Positions 1 to 7,295 of a stretch of DNA of 23,186 nucleotides are shown here, in pieces. Under the pieces are notes generated by a model. The model was not told the DNA's origin, searched no databases, and worked only from the letters and a program-made list of their open reading frames with translations. The stretch's first letter is position 1. Each line of letters opens with the position of its first letter. This DNA is from ARS98 sp030744725 (GTDB lineage Bacteria; Planctomycetota; Planctomycetia; Pirellulales; Pirellulaceae): positions 1-23,186 of the forward strand of contig JASLPZ010000084.1 of assembly GCA_030744725.1 (NCBI GenBank), in the 5' to 3' direction. The position numbers were made by a program, and so were the translations under genes.

Positions 1-49
1 CACTACAAACCGGGCGAAGCATAGAATTTACGTCGATTAAGTGCCATTC

Positions 50-61
50 ACTCCCGACCCC
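50..61 (+). repeat. 12-bp motif, inverted copy at 23150-23161
   Basis: ACTCCCGACCCC here is the exact reverse complement of the 12 bases at 23150-23161, at the other end of the window. Both copies lie in gene-free DNA. This could be a dispersed intergenic element or chance; the window alone cannot tell. Confidence 0.4.
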
Positions 62-159
62 CTCTATTGCCCTGCGGTGAACGTGTGGCCGTGTGGGAAA
101 ACTCACAGACTACGATCGCTAGCTTCACGAAAACTAATTGGTCAGCCCTACTTGATCCT

Positions 160-184
160 CGTTCCCAGACTCCGTTTGGGAACG
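160..184. repeat. Intergenic hairpin with CTCCG apex
   Basis: Bases 160-169 pair with 175-184: ten pairs with one G-T wobble, leaving the five-base loop CTCCG. The symmetrical stem in gene-free DNA looks like a REP-type palindrome rather than a terminator, because no T-run follows. The hairpin at 22978-23002 has the same CTCCG at its tip, which suggests a related repeat family. The rest of 1-301 holds a second hairpin and a possible promoter but no convincing gene. Confidence 0.55.
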
Positions 185-207
185 CATATCACCGACGCTT
201 CTAGCCT

Positions 208-235
208 TTGAATTCATCGAGTTTCAACCAATAAA
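208..235 (+). promoter_or_regulatory. Possible sigma-70-like promoter of the DUF3179 gene
   Basis: TTGAAT (208-213) and AATAAA (230-235) are separated by 16 bases and lie about 65 bases before the GTG start at 302. Each hexamer matches the consensus at four of six positions, so this is only a candidate. Confidence 0.2.
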
Positions 236-248
236 CACGCAGCTTCCC

Positions 249-268
249 CGCATTCAGAAATGAATGCG
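249..268 (+). promoter_or_regulatory. Leader hairpin with GAAA tetraloop
   Basis: An 8-bp perfect stem (249-256 with 261-268) closes a GAAA loop of the GNRA class. It lies in the probable 5' untranslated leader of the DUF3179 gene, about 23 bases before its ribosome-binding site. It could stabilise the mRNA or be a small mobile palindrome. Confidence 0.4.
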
Positions 269-290
269 AGGTTCGTCGCGATCATGCCCC

Positions 291-294
291 GGAG
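291..294 (+). promoter_or_regulatory. Ribosome-binding site fixing the GTG start at 302
   Basis: GGAG lies seven bases before GTG-302. An in-frame TAG at 299-301 directly precedes the GTG, so no longer start is possible in this frame. Confidence 0.6.
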
Positions 295-301
295 AAAATA
301 G

Positions 302-1420
302 GTGCGCCCTCGACGCAAACACGTAGCTAAGCGCGTTGCCATCCTCGCGGGGATCGTAGTTGTCGCAGTATGCATCGCGCTGTTGGGCATTTTGGAGATC
401 CGGGACTATCGCGCCCGCAAACCGTTCATCGCCACTGGTCCGTCGATGATTCTTGGGCCTGATAACCTACCCGGACCGGAGACCTTTGCGCCGGACGAAG
501 CCGCCGTCAGAATGCCACCGATCACAGACTTTCGCACCTTGCCCTCCAGTGCGGTCTCTGGCGAAGTGAAGGGTGAAGAACTGGTGATCGGCATCGTCCT
601 GGATGGGCAAGTGCGTGCCTATCCCGTCAACATGATGACGGGCCCCCAGCGCGAGGTGTTCAACGACCAACTTGCTGGACACTCGATCGCAACCACGTGG
701 TGAGACGTTTGCTACAACGGCATCGTGTATGCCAGAGAAGTTCAGGATCGGACACTTACTTTTGCCGTGTCGGGTTTGGTTTGGCAGATGAACCTTGTCA
801 TGGTCGATCAAGAAACAGACAGTCTCTGGAGCCAACTGCTCGGCGAAGCCATGCGAGGTCCATTGGTTGGCGCCACATTGAAAACGATCCCGTCGACGAT
901 GACGGACTGGGGCACTTGGAAGCAACGATATCCAGAAACAACCGTCGTGGTCATGAGCCGGACGGACATCTCTTATACGCGTGACTTTCAAGCTGCTGCG
1001 GACAACCTGTTGATCGGGCTTGCCGAAGGTGACCAAGCGCGTGCCTGGCCCGCCTGGGAACTTCGCAAGCAGCCCTTGGCTAACGACGAGTTTGCGGGAC
1101 GAAGTGTGGTTGTGGTTTACGACAGTGCGAGCGGTACAGCCATCTTGCACGGACGATCGGTTGACGATCGCCTGTTGACATTCGATTTGCAGGGAGAGCG
1201 ACTGGTCGATCGAGAGACTGGTACTACCTGGGACCTCCTGAGCGGTGTGGCCCTCACGCCCCCGTTGCAAGGAAAGCAACTGCCTCGTGAGCGAGGGATC
1301 GTGTCCAACTATCACGCGTGGCTCACCTTTCGTCCCCGGTCTACATACTGGGTGGCGAAGGAAAATGAAACTAGCGACGTTCTTAAGGATAAGCGTGCGG
1401 ATCAACATCCGATGCCGTGA
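302..1420 (+). CDS. Membrane-anchored DUF3179 protein with in-frame TGA (candidate selenoprotein)
   Basis: Read through one in-frame TGA (701-703), this frame gives a 372-residue protein. Residues 11-32 form an N-terminal membrane anchor and the rest matches the DUF3179 family. Recognisable family blocks include VRAYPVNMM, the segment before the TGA (NDQLAGHSIATTW), then CYNGIVYA, FAVSGLVWQMNLVM and SLWSQLLGEAM. A second partial repeat of the fold (AWELRKQ, FAGRSVVVVYD, TWDLLSG) lies at the C-terminus. Family members usually have a CxxC motif (TWCPLC type). Here the first Cys position is TGA, giving U134-D-V-C137. Frame and similarity continue without any shift on both sides, and a hairpin follows at 719-733. 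I therefore favour selenocysteine insertion. A single C-to-A nonsense mutation or a sequencing error remains possible, and no sel genes are in the window. Function is unknown; the motif suggests thiol or selenol redox chemistry outside the cytoplasm. Confidence 0.75.
719..733 (+). promoter_or_regulatory. Candidate bacterial SECIS hairpin
   Basis: Fifteen bases after the in-frame TGA, GGCAT (719-723) pairs perfectly with ATGCC (729-733) around the loop CGTGT. The loop begins 21 bases after the TGA and has G as its second base. Both fit the published general description of bacterial SECIS elements (a short stem, a loop roughly 16-37 nt from the UGA, and a G among the first two loop bases). The stem is only 5 bp and encodes the conserved GIVYA block, so chance pairing cannot be excluded. 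Confidence 0.45.
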
Positions 1421-1462
1421 ACTGTTTCGAGAGTCGGCACTGCGTGCGGAACGCCACTTCGC

Positions 1463-1491
1463 GTGGTAGAGTATTTGGGTGGTAGAGTATT
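1463..1491. repeat. Direct repeat, 13 bp with 16-bp period
   Basis: GTGGTAGAGTATT occurs at 1463-1475 and again at 1479-1491, in the 133-bp gap between the DUF3179 gene and the double amidohydrolase. It could be a regulator-binding repeat or a slipped duplication. No clear promoter hexamers accompany it. Confidence 0.5.
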
Positions 1492-1537
1492 GTAGTTCAG
1501 TTTGATTGGAATTTGACGGCAGCCTTGAAGACACACC

Positions 1538-1545
1538 AGGGAGAG
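1538..1545 (+). promoter_or_regulatory. Ribosome-binding site fixing the ATG start at 1554
   Basis: AGGGAGAG ends eight bases before ATG-1554. This favours that ATG over the TTG at 1506, which has no such site. Confidence 0.6.
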
Positions 1546-1553
1546 ACAGCACG

Positions 1554-4500
1554 ATGTCGTGGCATCGATTTAGCAATCTTGTACGCTGGATTTCTGTACG
1601 TTGGGTTTTTGCACTTTGGGTTTTTGCGACGGCAGCGGGCGCGACGTTTGTCAGCCTCAACGCGGACACCACAACTGACGCTCGACCAGCCGTCGGTTTG
1701 CGCGACAACGCGCCGCATGTTCACGCCCTGGTGAACGCTCGCATTGTAACGGCCCCCGGTCAGGAAATCTTGCGAGGAACGGTGGTTCTACGAGATGGAA
1801 TGATCGTCGCAGTCGGAGCCGCGGCTGCCGTGCCTTCGGATGCACGTGTCTGGGATCTGGAAGGCAAGACCGTTTACCCCGGTCTGATTGATGCGTATGG
1901 CCAAACGTCGATCGTACTACCGAAGGGCGGATCGCCGCATTGGAATTCGTTGATCACCCCGCAGCTGAATGTTGCCGACCACTATCAGCCAGACAGCAAT
2001 CTTCACAAGAAAATGCGTAGCCAAGGTGTGACTGCGCGATTAGTGGCACCTGATTCAGGGATCATCAAAGGAACCAGTTGCGTGGTTCTGACGGGCGACA
2101 CAGAGAGCCGCGTCGCAATTGTTGCTCACAACGTGGCGCAACACGTTCGACTGACAGCGCCAAGCGGACGCGATCGAACCAGCTATCCGAATTCACCAAT
2201 GGGTGCTGTTGCTTTGGCTCGCCAGACGCTCTACGACGCCGACTGGTATCGCCGAGTCTGGTCCGCGCATCAGGGCGATGCAACCGTACCGCGTCCGGCA
2301 CGCAACGATGCCCTCATCGCCTTACGATCGGCGTCCGGCAGCGGCGGGCTGTTTATTTTCGATGCGATGAACGAACTTTATTACTTGCGGGCGGATCGTG
2401 TCGCGCGGGAGTTTGGTTTGCGGGCCGCCATGCTGGGTTCAGGACACGAATACAAACGCATCGAGGCGATCAGGCAGACGGGCCGGGCCGTGATCTTGCC
2501 GTTGGATTTTCCCAAGCCGCCCAACGTCGCGACGGCTGAAGCCGTCTTGAACGCCAGGCTCGATCGATTGATGCACTGGGACATCGCGCCGGAAAACCCC
2601 GGTCGACTCGACAAGGCAGGGATCAAAATCGCCTTGACCAGCCACGGTTTGGCGGACCAGAAGGACTTTCTTGCCGCTGTCCGAACGGCCATCGAACGCG
2701 GCCTCGCACCGGACGCCGCCTTGCGGGCGCTGACCACCGCGCCAGCTGACATCTTGGGCGTGTCCGATCGATTGGGCACGGTCGCACGAGGCAAATTGGC
2801 AAACGTGATCGTGACTGACGGGCCGTTATTCGAAAAGAAGACGAAGTTGCACGCAGTCTGGGTGCAGGGGCAACGGTTCGAGCTGATCGCCGAACCGAGG
2901 CTCGACGTCCGTGGCACGTGGCGAGTCGAAGTGACCGATGCAGACGGAAAACCCCAGGCGATCGTGATCCAGTTGAGCGGTGATCTGTCGAGCGACCTCA
3001 ATGGATCGCTCCACCCAGAAACAGGCAATCAATCCAAGTCCAAGACGAAGTTGATCAAGCCGTCGCTACATGACGCCCAGTTCCAAACATCTTTTGATGC
3101 CGCTAGGCTCGGGCGCAAAGGTACCGCACAAATGACGGCCGTCATATCGATGCCGGAAGCGGGAGCACCCAGTTGGACTGGCTTGGTCGTTTGGCCGGAC
3201 GGGCAGCGCGAACCGCTGACGGCCCAGCGCATCTCGACTCGCGAAGAGGACGCCGCCAAGAAGGATCGGTCGAAGAAAGATGATTCGACTAAAGATGATT
3301 CGACTAAAGACGGAGTGACCGAGAGCAAGGAAAAGTCGGAAGAAAAGCCCAATCTGTCCGCGTCGTTTGCGGTGAACTTCCCGCTGGGTGCCTACGGTCG
3401 CGATGCCGCACCTGCAATGCCCGCCAGCGTGCTATTTAAGAACGCCACGATCTGGAGCTGTGACGCGGCAGGAATTCTGCAGAACGCGTCAGTGTTGATC
3501 GGCAATGGCAAGATTCTGGCCGTTGGCCAGAAGCTCGATGTACCCGCGGACACGTTGGTCATCGACTGCCGTGGAAAACACATTACGCCAGGGATTATCG
3601 ACTGTCATTCACACATGGCGACCGACGGCGGAGTGAACGAAAGCGCCCAGGCGATCACGGCGGAAGTACGGATCGGCGATTTCATTGACGCGGATGACAT
3701 CAATATCTATCGACAATTGGCGGGTGGAGTCACGTCGTCCAATATTCTGCACGGTTCGGCGAACCCGATTGGCGGCCAAAACCAGGTGATCAAACTTCGC
3801 TGGGGCGCGCTGCCCGAAACCTTGAAGTTTACTGAAGCGCCAGCGGGCATTAAGTTTGCGCTGGGCGAAAACGTCAAGCAGAGCAACGCGGGTGACGAAT
3901 TCACGACACGTTACCCACAGACTCGGATGGGCGTCGAACAGATCATGCGGGACGAATTTGATGCGGCTCGAACGTATCACCGGCATTGGCAAGATTGGAA
4001 CACGAACCACCGGGGTCTCCCACCGCGCCGTGATCTCGAATTGGATGCCGTCGCGGAGATCGTCAACGGCAAGCGTTGGATCCACTGCCATAGCTATCGC
4101 CAAGACGAGATCCTCGCACTGATCCGAACGCTGGACGACTATGGCATTCAGATTGCCACGTTCCAGCATATCCTGGAGGGTTACAAGGTGGCCGATGCGA
4201 TGGCCAAACATGGTGCCATGGGCTCGTCGTTTTCGGATTGGTGGGCGTACAAGTACGAAGTCTATGACGCAATTCCGTACAACGGTACGTTAATGCACAA
4301 TGCGGGCGTCGTGGTGTCGTTTAATTCGGACGATCGCGAGCTAGCCCGCCATTTGAATCACGAAGCGGCCAAGGCTGTGAAATACGGCGGCGTGCCGGCC
4401 GAAGAGGCGCTCAAGTTTGTGACACTAAATCCAGCGAGACAACTGCGGATCGACCAACACACCGGTTCGCTGACGACGGGAAAACATGCCGACCTGGTCG

Positions 4501-4793
4501 TCTGGAGCGGGTCGCCCCTCTCGAATTTTTCGCGCTGCGAACAGACCTGGATCGACGGCCGCAAGTACTTTGACCTGGAAGGTGACGCCCAATCGCGCCG
4601 ACAGATGCGGCAGATGCACGCCGCGTTGGTCCAAAAGATCCTCAAGTCAGGTCAGAAGATGGAAGCTGAGGGGGAAGGCAAACCTTCGGAAGAAGAGCTG
4701 TGGGATCGTGACGATGTCTTCTGCCACCATCACGAGCATCCTCACAATTTGCATCACGACCTGAAAAAACACCACGACGACGATAACAAGTAG
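1554..4793 (+). CDS. Exported double-domain amidohydrolase (COG1228-like)
   Basis: The protein has 1079 residues and an N-terminal hydrophobic signal or anchor. It carries two amidohydrolase-superfamily units in tandem, about residues 35-445 and 625-1035. The second unit keeps the metal-binding set: HSH at about 685-687, a His pair around 844-846, FQH at about 872 and NSDD at about 926. It resembles imidazolonepropionase-like hydrolases. In the first unit the HxH position reads DAYGQTS and the late Asp is missing, so it is probably not catalytic. The linker holds a charged KDxxx repeat (3261-3320), and the last 25 residues are very rich in His, Asp and Glu. Substrate is unknown; family members cleave cyclic amides or peptides. 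The gene probably forms an operon with the paralogue 74 bases downstream. The start is ATG-1554, supported by AGGGAGAG. Confidence 0.88.
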   Translation: MSWHRFSNLVRWISVRWVFALWVFATAAGATFVSLNADTTTDARPAVGLRDNAPHVHALVNARIVTAPGQEILRGTVVLRDGMIVAVGAAAAVPSDARVWDLEGKTVYPGLIDAYGQTSIVLPKGGSPHWNSLITPQLNVADHYQPDSNLHKKMRSQGVTARLVAPDSGIIKGTSCVVLTGDTESRVAIVAHNVAQHVRLTAPSGRDRTSYPNSPMGAVALARQTLYDADWYRRVWSAHQGDATVPRPARNDALIALRSASGSGGLFIFDAMNELYYLRADRVAREFGLRAAMLGSGHEYKRIEAIRQTGRAVILPLDFPKPPNVATAEAVLNARLDRLMHWDIAPENPGRLDKAGIKIALTSHGLADQKDFLAAVRTAIERGLAPDAALRALTTAPADILGVSDRLGTVARGKLANVIVTDGPLFEKKTKLHAVWVQGQRFELIAEPRLDVRGTWRVEVTDADGKPQAIVIQLSGDLSSDLNGSLHPETGNQSKSKTKLIKPSLHDAQFQTSFDAARLGRKGTAQMTAVISMPEAGAPSWTGLVVWPDGQREPLTAQRISTREEDAAKKDRSKKDDSTKDDSTKDGVTESKEKSEEKPNLSASFAVNFPLGAYGRDAAPAMPASVLFKNATIWSCDAAGILQNASVLIGNGKILAVGQKLDVPADTLVIDCRGKHITPGIIDCHSHMATDGGVNESAQAITAEVRIGDFIDADDINIYRQLAGGVTSSNILHGSANPIGGQNQVIKLRWGALPETLKFTEAPAGIKFALGENVKQSNAGDEFTTRYPQTRMGVEQIMRDEFDAARTYHRHWQDWNTNHRGLPPRRDLELDAVAEIVNGKRWIHCHSYRQDEILALIRTLDDYGIQIATFQHILEGYKVADAMAKHGAMGSSFSDWWAYKYEVYDAIPYNGTLMHNAGVVVSFNSDDRELARHLNHEAAKAVKYGGVPAEEALKFVTLNPARQLRIDQHTGSLTTGKHADLVVWSGSPLSNFSRCEQTWIDGRKYFDLEGDAQSRRQMRQMHAALVQKILKSGQKMEAEGEGKPSEEELWDRDDVFCHHHEHPHNLHHDLKKHHDDDNK
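1581..1625 (+). repeat. Three 15-nt tandem repeats in the signal sequence
   Basis: Three imperfect 15-base units (1581-1595, 1596-1610, 1611-1625) encode VRWIS, VRWVF and ALWVF. The duplication lengthens the hydrophobic core of the export signal of the double amidohydrolase. Confidence 0.6.
3261..3320 (+). repeat. 15-nt tandem repeat in a charged linker
   Basis: Two identical 15-base units (3276-3290 and 3291-3305) are flanked by diverged ones, encoding KDRSK, KDDST, KDDST and KDGVT. They lie in the linker between the two amidohydrolase units. Confidence 0.7.
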
Positions 4794-4867
4794 CGGGTGC
4801 CTCGCGGCTCCGCCGGCGCTGGTCGCCCCATGACCGTATCAGTTAACAATCAACCGACGAAACCACC

Positions 4868-6175
4868 ATGAACCGCTTAAATCGAAATTGGATTGGGACT
4901 GCTTTCTCGCTGGCAACCGGCATTACACTGGCCCTGCATGTTGCCGGTGCGAACGCTTCACCTGAAATCCCCGGCGCGCCGCAGAGTAAGCCGATCGCCC
5001 TGGTCGGCGGGACGATTCACCCCGTCACCCAGCCGGAGATCGCCGCCGGCACGTTGCTGCTGGTCGACGGTAAGATCGCGGCGCTCGGCAAAGACGTTAA
5101 GATTCCCAACAACGCCATACGCATCGATGTCACCGGCAAACACGTCTATCCCAGCCTATTCGACGCCTACACTCCTTTGGGCTTGGTCGAGGTGAACGCC
5201 GTCCGGGCCACCGTGGATCGCAGAGAAACCGGTCAGATCAATCCCAACGTCAAATCCTGGGTGGCGGTCAATCCGGACAGTGAGCTGATTCCCGTCACAC
5301 GCAGCAACGGCGTGTTGTTGGCGGTGTCGGCCCCGTCCGGAGGACTCATCTCCGGCCAATCCGCGGTCTTGCAGCTGGATGGCTGGACGTTTGAAGAGAT
5401 GGCGCTAGCGCGCGGTTTGGCGATGCATCTGAATTGGCCTCGGATATCCAGTGACAGTGGTCGTCCGAGCGAATCGTCGATGAAACAACTGCGAAAACTG
5501 TTCGACGACGCTCGTGCTTATCGCCAAGCCCGCACTGCGGAGAACAGCCGGCAACCCGTTGACTCGCGATTGCAGGCGATGCTGCCCGTTTTGGCCAGGA
5601 AGCAGCCGCTGATTGTCAGTGCCGACGAACTGAGTGCGATTCAAGGTGCCGTCGCATTTGCGCAAGAACAAGATGTCCGCGTGATGATCTACGGTGGCTA
5701 CGACGCGCCTCATTGCGCGGAATTACTTGCCAAGAATCAGGTGCCCGTGTTGCTGGGGGGCGTCTATCGTTTGCCACGGCGGCGATCCGAACCGTACGAC
5801 ACTCCGTTTACCATCCCGCACCAACTGCATCAGGCCGGCGTCCAGTTTTGCATCACAGGCAGTGGACGATTCGGCGGGTCGAACGTTCGCAATCTGCCTT
5901 ATCACGCCGCAATGGCGGCAGCGTTTGGTTTGCCGAAAGATGTGGCACTCAAATCGATCACTAGCTACCCAGCTGAGATTCTCGGCGTTGCGGATCGTGT
6001 TGGTTCTCTGGTAGTCGGTAAAGACGCTACGCTGTTTATCACTGATGGCGATCCTCTGGAAACCGCGACTCAGGTCGAAGCGGCGTACATACAGGGTCGA
6101 CGTGTCGACCTGAACGATCGCCACAAACGGTTGTGGAAAAAGTATCAGACCAAATATCAGCGGTTGGCCAAGTAA
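4868..6175 (+). CDS. Exported amidohydrolase-like protein lacking metal ligands
   Basis: This 435-residue protein has an N-terminal signal peptide (hydrophobic stretch at about 9-27, ending near ANA-S). The amidohydrolase fold is recognisable from the front beta-sandwich (GGTIHPV, GTLLLVDGKIAALG) and the end (PAEILGVADRVGSLVVGKDATLFITDGDP, given here as family blocks). The metal-binding HxH is replaced by DAYTPLG and the late catalytic Asp region reads TGSGRFGG, so hydrolysis by the usual route is unlikely. It resembles the non-catalytic first half of the upstream double protein more than the catalytic half. The gene starts 74 bases after that gene, with no clear Shine-Dalgarno site. It may be a partner or regulatory subunit. 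Its 3' end overlaps the convergent beta-lactamase-family gene by 19 bases. Confidence 0.85.
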   Translation: MNRLNRNWIGTAFSLATGITLALHVAGANASPEIPGAPQSKPIALVGGTIHPVTQPEIAAGTLLLVDGKIAALGKDVKIPNNAIRIDVTGKHVYPSLFDAYTPLGLVEVNAVRATVDRRETGQINPNVKSWVAVNPDSELIPVTRSNGVLLAVSAPSGGLISGQSAVLQLDGWTFEEMALARGLAMHLNWPRISSDSGRPSESSMKQLRKLFDDARAYRQARTAENSRQPVDSRLQAMLPVLARKQPLIVSADELSAIQGAVAFAQEQDVRVMIYGGYDAPHCAELLAKNQVPVLLGGVYRLPRRRSEPYDTPFTIPHQLHQAGVQFCITGSGRFGGSNVRNLPYHAAMAAAFGLPKDVALKSITSYPAEILGVADRVGSLVVGKDATLFITDGDPLETATQVEAAYIQGRRVDLNDRHKRLWKKYQTKYQRLAK

Positions 6176-7290
6176 CGCCGCGCCAGGTCACCGACGACTT
6201 GATTACAATCACCGGCGGCAACGCCGTGTCCGATGTTGCTGGCGACGATGGCCGCAAAATCGCGATCGGGTGCGATCCAGATCAGCATCGTGAACATTGT
6301 ATTCGAGCCCATGTGCGTCAGTACTTTGCCGCCTGCCTTGGGCTTATCCGCCACGATCCAGCCCATCGCGTAGTTTTCGGCGGCGACTGTGTGCAGCGTC
6401 TCAAAGCTCTTTGCCTGCTTGATCACAGTTCCCGTCTCTCGCTTCATGTGCAGCAGAACGTAGCGGGCAAGATCGGGTAATGAACAATGGATTGCGTTGG
6501 CCGGCGCAATCGCGGGTGGGTTGTCGGCTCCCGGTCCAGCTGGGATTGGCTTGCCCTGCGCGTTGTGACCCCATGGCTGATTCGGAATCCGATCCCCGTT
6601 GGCCGGCGCACCGAATCCTCCTGTCTTCATCTGAAGCGGTGTGAAGATACGATCTTCAATCAGTTTCTCCCACGCCACGTCCATTGTTTCTTCCAACATC
6701 ACGCCGGCAACGGAGAAGCCCGTGTTCGAATACTCGTAGCCGATGCCCGGTGGATAAGCGGGTTTCCGCTGAAGCATGGAGCGCGCGAACGACTCGCGAT
6801 GCATCTGATGGCTGCCTTTGGCAAACCAGGCATTGCGCCAAATATTGGGTGGTACCGCCGTCGGAAATCCGCCGGTGTTGGTGACAAGTTGGGCCAGTGT
6901 CACGTTTGCGTATTCCGCGTGAGGTTCCAGGTCGCCGAGCACGTCGTGGATCTTCGTCTGCCAAGTGAGCTTGCCCTCTTCAACCAACGCCGCGGCCAAA
7001 GTTGCTGTAAACGACTTGGTGCATGAGCCAAGATGGAATTTGTCGGATGTCGTGATGCGGGTGGCATCTCCGAGTTTTCGGACCCCCACGGCACCACTTC
7101 CACGCAGTTGTCCATCGACGATGGCCACGGCACATAACGACGGAAGTTTCGGATTGGCATCCAGACGTTTTTGCAACAGGTCCGCCAGCTCTTCGGGAGC
7201 CGCCCAAGAAACGGACGTCGTGAAGACACTCATGGCGAAGCAAAGTGCAAACCCAGAGCCGCCGCATCGCACTCGACAGTTTTGAATCAT
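6157..7290 (-). CDS. Exported serine beta-lactamase-family hydrolase (class C / esterase type)
   Basis: The protein has 377 residues with a signal peptide (hydrophobic stretch at about 13-28, cleavage near SWA-AP). Beta-lactamase/DD-peptidase-like motifs are present: SCTK at 89-92 (catalytic Ser and Lys), YSN at 187-189 and HMG at 326-328 in the place of KTG. The His form of the third box is common in esterase-like members, so an esterase or peptidase role is more likely than drug resistance. The gene starts five bases after the kinase stop and ends the long leftward gene string. Its last 19 bases overlap the end of the amidohydrolase-like gene on the other strand, so there is no room for a separate terminator. 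A second in-frame ATG at residue 20 would remove half of the signal peptide, so the first is preferred. Confidence 0.85.
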   Translation of the reverse strand: MIQNCRVRCGGSGFALCFAMSVFTTSVSWAAPEELADLLQKRLDANPKLPSLCAVAIVDGQLRGSGAVGVRKLGDATRITTSDKFHLGSCTKSFTATLAAALVEEGKLTWQTKIHDVLGDLEPHAEYANVTLAQLVTNTGGFPTAVPPNIWRNAWFAKGSHQMHRESFARSMLQRKPAYPPGIGYEYSNTGFSVAGVMLEETMDVAWEKLIEDRIFTPLQMKTGGFGAPANGDRIPNQPWGHNAQGKPIPAGPGADNPPAIAPANAIHCSLPDLARYVLLHMKRETGTVIKQAKSFETLHTVAAENYAMGWIVADKPKAGGKVLTHMGSNTMFTMLIWIAPDRDFAAIVASNIGHGVAAGDCNQVVGDLARRYLANR

Positions 7291-7295
7291 CGTCC

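Noticed and set aside
701..703. TGA read as the end of a short 133-residue gene, with a separate gene from 725
   Set aside because: Both parts belong to one DUF3179 domain in the same frame. The second part has no ribosome-binding site before its GTG and would lack the conserved segment up to the CxxC motif.
467..1708. Long minus-strand open frame (413 codons) opposite the DUF3179 gene
   Set aside because: Its translation has no recognisable domain and is low-quality Arg/Ser/His-rich sequence, while the plus strand carries clear DUF3179 blocks. It is a shadow frame.
4805..4815. CGGC-TCC-GCCG mini hairpin between the two amidohydrolase genes, with the CTCCG tip
   Set aside because: Only four pairs in GC-rich sequence, too short to separate from chance, so not listed with the two long palindromes.
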